Shown: positions 60,100-64,000 of the stretch, in pieces
Layout of the letters: each line of letters opens with the position of its first letter
How positions within the stretch are numbered: position 1 is the stretch's first letter
From: Ancylostoma caninum
Lineage: Eukaryota; Nematoda; Chromadorea; Rhabditida; Ancylostomatidae
Direction: 5' to 3'
Length of the DNA: 64,000 nt
Assembly (NCBI GenBank): GCA_037903475.1
Contig: JBAJFG010000320.1
Coordinates: forward strand, 700,001-764,000
Translations under genes and position numbers: made by a program
The notes under the pieces: generated by a model
Told to the model about the DNA's origin: nothing
The model's input: the letters and a program-made list of their open reading frames with translations, nothing else
Database searches by the model: none

Positions 60100-61500
60100 C
60101 CATTTACAGATTGATGGTAAGCGGTGTGGTTGCTCATTGTCAGGCATGCCTCATATCGATCGAAAACGACTGATCCCTCCATCATTGATGACAACGATCT
60201 GAGTGGACCATATCAGTGCCTGTATCAATCGAATGATACGTGAACTAATCGGGGATGTGCATTGCTTCCTAATTAGGCCATTTTGCGGGTGGTCTTCCTT
60301 TTAAGCTGATTTCACAGTCTGGGCAGTCCTGATCGCGTGTTGCGAACTCTGCGAAGAGTCCAAGCTAAATGTCTTTATTTCGAATCAACTTCGATATTTT
60401 CAGGCATATACCTTGTGTTTTCACTTCTGACGCAAGAAATGTGTTTTTAGTGGCGAATACAAGTTTGGTATTCACTAATCTCCAAATCTTCAAAAGTTGG
60501 CAAATAACCTTTCTAGGATCCTGATGCTTTCCAGAAACCACCTAATTCTTGCAGTCAAGAAACATAACCTTTGATTTTTGCTGCAATCACTTCTTTTTAC
60601 TAAATGCGTAGTATTTTAGCCCGGTATTCAACGTGGTTCAATTCAACCAGGTAACCTACACTCAAATTTGAGAACTTTCGGTGCAGAACACTTGGAATGT
60701 AGGCTGCGCATCCGAACTTGCAGATTCACTCTCAAATATGCCCCCTACTTTTTCCAATAGAACAAATTGCTGACCCCATCCTTATTGTCTGGAACTGCAG
60801 AAGCCATGTGAACGAGTAGCTGAAAAGAATGCTGATGAGGTCTGAAGAGACAATCAGAAGCAGAATCACTAGACCGACCACACGAGGTTAGTAGGGCGAG
60901 GGTTAGTGTGGGTGCACTGGCAATGAAACCCACCGTATTTCTCAAGCTGAGCAATCACAGTTCTATATCTCTATCAGTTGTTTTCAAAACTTATTGTTGA
61001 CACCACTCGGTGATATACACACCGCAGTGATTATACCTACGGACAAGCATCCTCTCTTCCACCTTGGCTAGGTGGTCAGGGCTCATGGAACTCAATTAGT
61101 TGTCCTGTTTTTTTTTTCTCAAATTTCTTTAATTCATTCATCGAACAGTTTTATGGTTTCATAGCTCTGCTTACGAATCAGAGTTTTGCAGCCGAAAATA
61201 TTGCATTCTGAGTCAGTTGTATAAGCATAGTTACAACCTCGATAGGAGGGCAAATAAGTTATGTTGTGCCCCACTCTCTTATGGCGATTCAGTGGCTCAG
61301 GTGAGGCAATCATTCCGACTGGCTATGCCGGTGGATGGCGGGGGAGTGATTATTTGTGTTTCGGAGCAGTTTGTTACTGCCTCTCATCCCTGTCAATCCT
61401 TCAGACACTGTCCACATTACTTCGGAAATCCACTCCAGTATTTTCATCATGCATGGTCATGATGCATGGAGCAGGTCAGCTGCATTGGTCGTGCCGTGTT
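60100..61500. other. No supported gene
   Basis: Only short frames occur on both strands, without recognisable motifs. Confidence 0.4.
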
Positions 61501-61502
61501 CA

Positions 61503-61720
61503 GAGCAATTTATACTGGATCCGTGCATCAGACTTACGCATTTATTCCTTTTTTCTTGGTTCTTCCGTGATGACGGTCAACGCGGCATGTACATCCTGAA
61601 CGAAAACAACGTGCGGTGGCCATGAAGGGCCGCAGCGCTACAAAAATATGCGCCTGAGCTGCGTCAGGGCTGCGGCTGGTCCTCTGCTTCATCAAGTAGA
61701 CGCACGTCAGTATAACCACT
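61503..61720. mobile_element. GCGTGCGTC MITE family, decayed copy
   Basis: AGCAATTTATACTGGATCC, then GGTCAACGCGGCATGTACAT, and ATCAAGTAGACGCACGTCAG keep the family order with many changes. Confidence 0.55.
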
Positions 61721-61867
61721 TGGAATGATATGTATAATAACTCTTTTCTAACATGAGCACAACCGCTTCTTACAATTAGATTACGTGATATCCCTGATAG
61801 ATGTACATAGATAGCTCGTCGAATGCAAATGCAGGACAAAGAAAAAAATGGTAGGACCACAAAGTCT

Positions 61868-62200
61868 ATTGAAGGCAGAGTTCCACTCTAAAATCGTTCT
61901 TGAAATTTGTATAGTAATATAGTTTTCGTGAAGTGCCTAGAGCGATGGCACACGTGAAATCTATTGAATCCTGATTGTGAGTTCTGAAGGAATTTTTCCA
62001 CAGACGGCCAAGAATTTTGATAATTGGTACCTCATAAAAAATAAACTGTGGTCAATGTGTTTTTCCTTGAAATGTAAAACTCGTTAGCCTTATACATTGA
62101 ACACGACTTTTAGTGGCTGCCTGTCATTAACGCGTCGAGCTGGTCCAGAATCTGTTAAATGTCTCAGACTCGAAATAAGGTGAGACGCTGCCTTTAAAGA
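61868..62200. mobile_element. Diverged member of the AGGCAGTGTC foldback family
   Basis: TTGAAGGCAGAGTTCCACTC with AAAATCGTTCTTGA on the left and GGTGAGACGCTGCCTTTAA on the right are the family termini in inverted orientation. The interior is unlike copies 1 and 2. Confidence 0.45.
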
Positions 62201-62244
62201 CTACATCCATGGTAGTTTTGCTCTCAGAGATTTTCTATGCTTAG

Positions 62245-62626
62245 CGCTACAAAGATGACAGATGAAGTGATCAATTTCGTCAATTCTTACGAAAAGCCGG
62301 TTTTCGTTGCCAATCAGTTTAGCCCATTTGCAAAAGATGGCCGAATTGCCTGGGCTTGGAGTGGAAAAAGGTGGGAGTGAAGGTAAGTTTCACCATAAGG
62401 AAGGAGAGTGATTGTAAGCGAAAACACCTGCTCATTTTATACTACAACTGGAGATATCCTGTTGGAACGCTGGAACGCATCTAATTCTTGTGGTGGGAGT
62501 GATGATGTCTGGGTACGCCGTGTAACTTTCATAGAATTACAGAAGCCAATGCCTGCATGCCGAAACAGTCAAGATCTCGGAGATGAACACTTCCGCGAGT
62601 GTTGCTTTCAAATTGCTCGGCACTAG
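62245..62626 (+). CDS. Hypothetical two-exon ORF, function unknown
   Basis: Exon 62245-62370 carries an ATG at 62255 and reads MTDEVINFVNSYEKPVF then VANQFSPFAKDGRIAWAW. It ends at AAAAG|GTGGGAG. A 48-bp intron to the acceptor at 62418 would keep the frame into SENTCSFYTTTGDILLERW and on to VWVRRVTFIEL and a TAG at 62624-62626. The predicted product is about 107 aa. Codon-like composition and matching phases support it, but I do not recognise the family, the intron is very short, and the donor competes with a better GTAAGT at 62382 that would bring in a stop. Confidence 0.35.
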
Positions 62627-63051
62627 CTTAGAACGTTTCGCTGCATTCCTCCTACTATTTTTTGTCCGTCGGTAAAATGGCTTGAGCCTTTTTAGTCGAC
62701 GCTCCATAAAGTGAAGGCGTCAAATGATTCACTTTGGCCTCTCCTTGTCTATGGTTTAGGATGGTTGCTCCAGCTTGCTTTGAAGTCTTTCCCTACAGCA
62801 GTAAGGAATAGGGTGACCGAACTCTTTCTTCATGAATTTTCATCATCAGTGGCGAGAGCAATCGCTGTGACCATCTACTGATTGGGTGATTTGATCTAGT
62901 TTCTGGCGCCAGTTTCGTTTCTTGCTGCTGCCACACTTGATTCTACATCCAACGCCTTTCACTTAGTGGGTTTTTCTATCCGAGTTTTGTTTTTTTTTGA
63001 AAGAAAGACAAAGTATCATATTCTTATACAAGTAGCTTTCTGAAGTATTAG

Positions 63052-63145
63052 TCTGATGCTCTCATCTTCCCCTCCTCCTTATCCTGGAAACGATGCCACC
63101 TCGGACGATGTGACGCTCAAGGATGAAACGATTGTTCCTGAAAAG
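63052..63145 (+). CDS. Isolated coding-like exon, function unknown
   Basis: A TATTAG acceptor at 63051 and an AAG|GTATGG donor at 63145 bound an open stretch reading MLSSSPPPYPGNDATSDD then VTLKDETIVPEK. The composition is hydrophilic and Ser/Pro/Asp-rich. It may be the next exon of a gene that continues past the right edge of the window. No partner exon could be fixed in the remaining 850 bases. Confidence 0.3.
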
Positions 63146-64000
63146 GTATGGAGTTTTCTATCCTTTTTATTAAATGAAGACAAAGTAAAAAAAAGAACCA
63201 TTTGAGGGAAAAATAGCCAATTACTTCTGAAGAGTATTATGAAAAGCTGGGGGATAGAACCATTCCTTTATAAACCTCTTTAGGATCACGACTTTTTTCA
63301 CTAGCTTCTACGTCTCTCACATTCCAGTTGCATTTTCTGCCCCGAATTTTTTAAACAAAAATACCCGTCAAGATTTTGATAATCATATTGGTGTACAAGT
63401 ATTATTGCGTTACAATGCAATAGATCCGCTGAGACTATTGTGGTGTAATAACCCCTTACATTGAACCATGCAAAAAGGAGTAGCTCCACCGGTTACCCAA
63501 GGAGTCGTCGATGGATTATGTAACCAACTCCCTATTTTGAGCCAAGTGCAATGGGATTTTTCGCTCGATACCAGCTCAAAAATGAGCGCTTGAGACGATT
63601 ACTCACTTTTATCGAGATTGCATTACGCTGTATCCTGATCCTTAAGTGAACAATGAGTTCATTAAGTGGAAGTACTAGCGTTGCAGTTGTCTTGAGTCAT
63701 CTACCTGTTTTTCGCTGGTTTATGAGAGGCAGATTTTGCCAGAGCAACAGGAGATCAAATCTTTTAACTATGTTAGGGGTGTTCTGCTTGAAGATGCAGG
63801 GCCATGTTGAAAGCGAAGCGACGAGGCAGGAGCTTTAAAATTATTACTTCAACCTCTTTAAAAATAGAGGGGAGCTGTCGAAATTCAACAATCCTCTCTC
63901 TCTATTAGTGTGATCCGAATGCAGAGTATAAAAATGAAACATTCTACAGTAAGGTCAAGACGAAATACATAGTTCCCCACTTCTGATCCGCGTACATTCT

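Overview
This looks like nuclear DNA from a nematode, most likely a strongylid (hookworm-like) worm. Genes are split into many short exons with TTTCAG-type acceptors and introns of about 50 bp up to several kb. One gene is built from ET modules, a nematode cysteine-rich domain. The space between and inside genes is packed with transposable elements: non-LTR retrotransposons, Penelope-like elements, foldback elements and MITEs. No prokaryotic gene organisation is seen. The species is an inference, and nothing here was aligned to a database.

Three multi-exon genes can be reconstructed. (1) Minus strand, 7771 to 3818: a complete 9-exon sphingolipid delta-4 desaturase (DEGS1 family, about 362 aa) with all three histidine boxes. 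(2) Plus strand, 17277 to 26798: four tandem ET modules. Each module is encoded by three exons in a strictly repeated intron-phase pattern, and the protein ends in a hydrophobic GPI-like tail. The start was not found. (3) Minus strand, about 51199 to 38932: a long gene of unknown function. Its last exon alone encodes 864 aa of Cys/His/Gly/Ser-rich tandem repeats (46-aa and 22-aa units) carrying CxxH and CxC motifs. This is the best candidate for something undescribed. Weaker coding signals are an aspartic-protease-like exon near 14.8 kb, exons of unknown type at 62.2-63.1 kb, and a two-exon basic ORF near 50 kb.

Region by region: 1-3.8 kb, a perfect palindrome and a tandem repeat; 3.8-7.8 kb, desaturase; 8-16.4 kb, repeats including a long foldback, a TIR element with a paralogous empty site, and a piggyBac-like MITE; 17.3-26.8 kb, ET gene, with MITEs in its introns; 29.8-31.3 kb, a palindromic Penelope-like element encoding a GIY-YIG endonuclease; 31.3-34.2 kb, a decayed LINE split by a Harbinger-like element; 34.2-36 kb, two abutting foldback elements; 36.3-37.1 and 56-57.5 kb, two copies of a Helitron-like repeat, the second carrying a minisatellite; 38.9-51.2 kb, the Cys/His repeat gene with a LINE fragment and MITEs in its introns; 53.1-54.9 kb, a second LINE (RTE-like); 55.6-62.2 kb, several MITE families.

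The genes show no evident functional link to one another. The recurring themes are modular coding repeats with symmetrical exon phases and heavy nesting of transposons.
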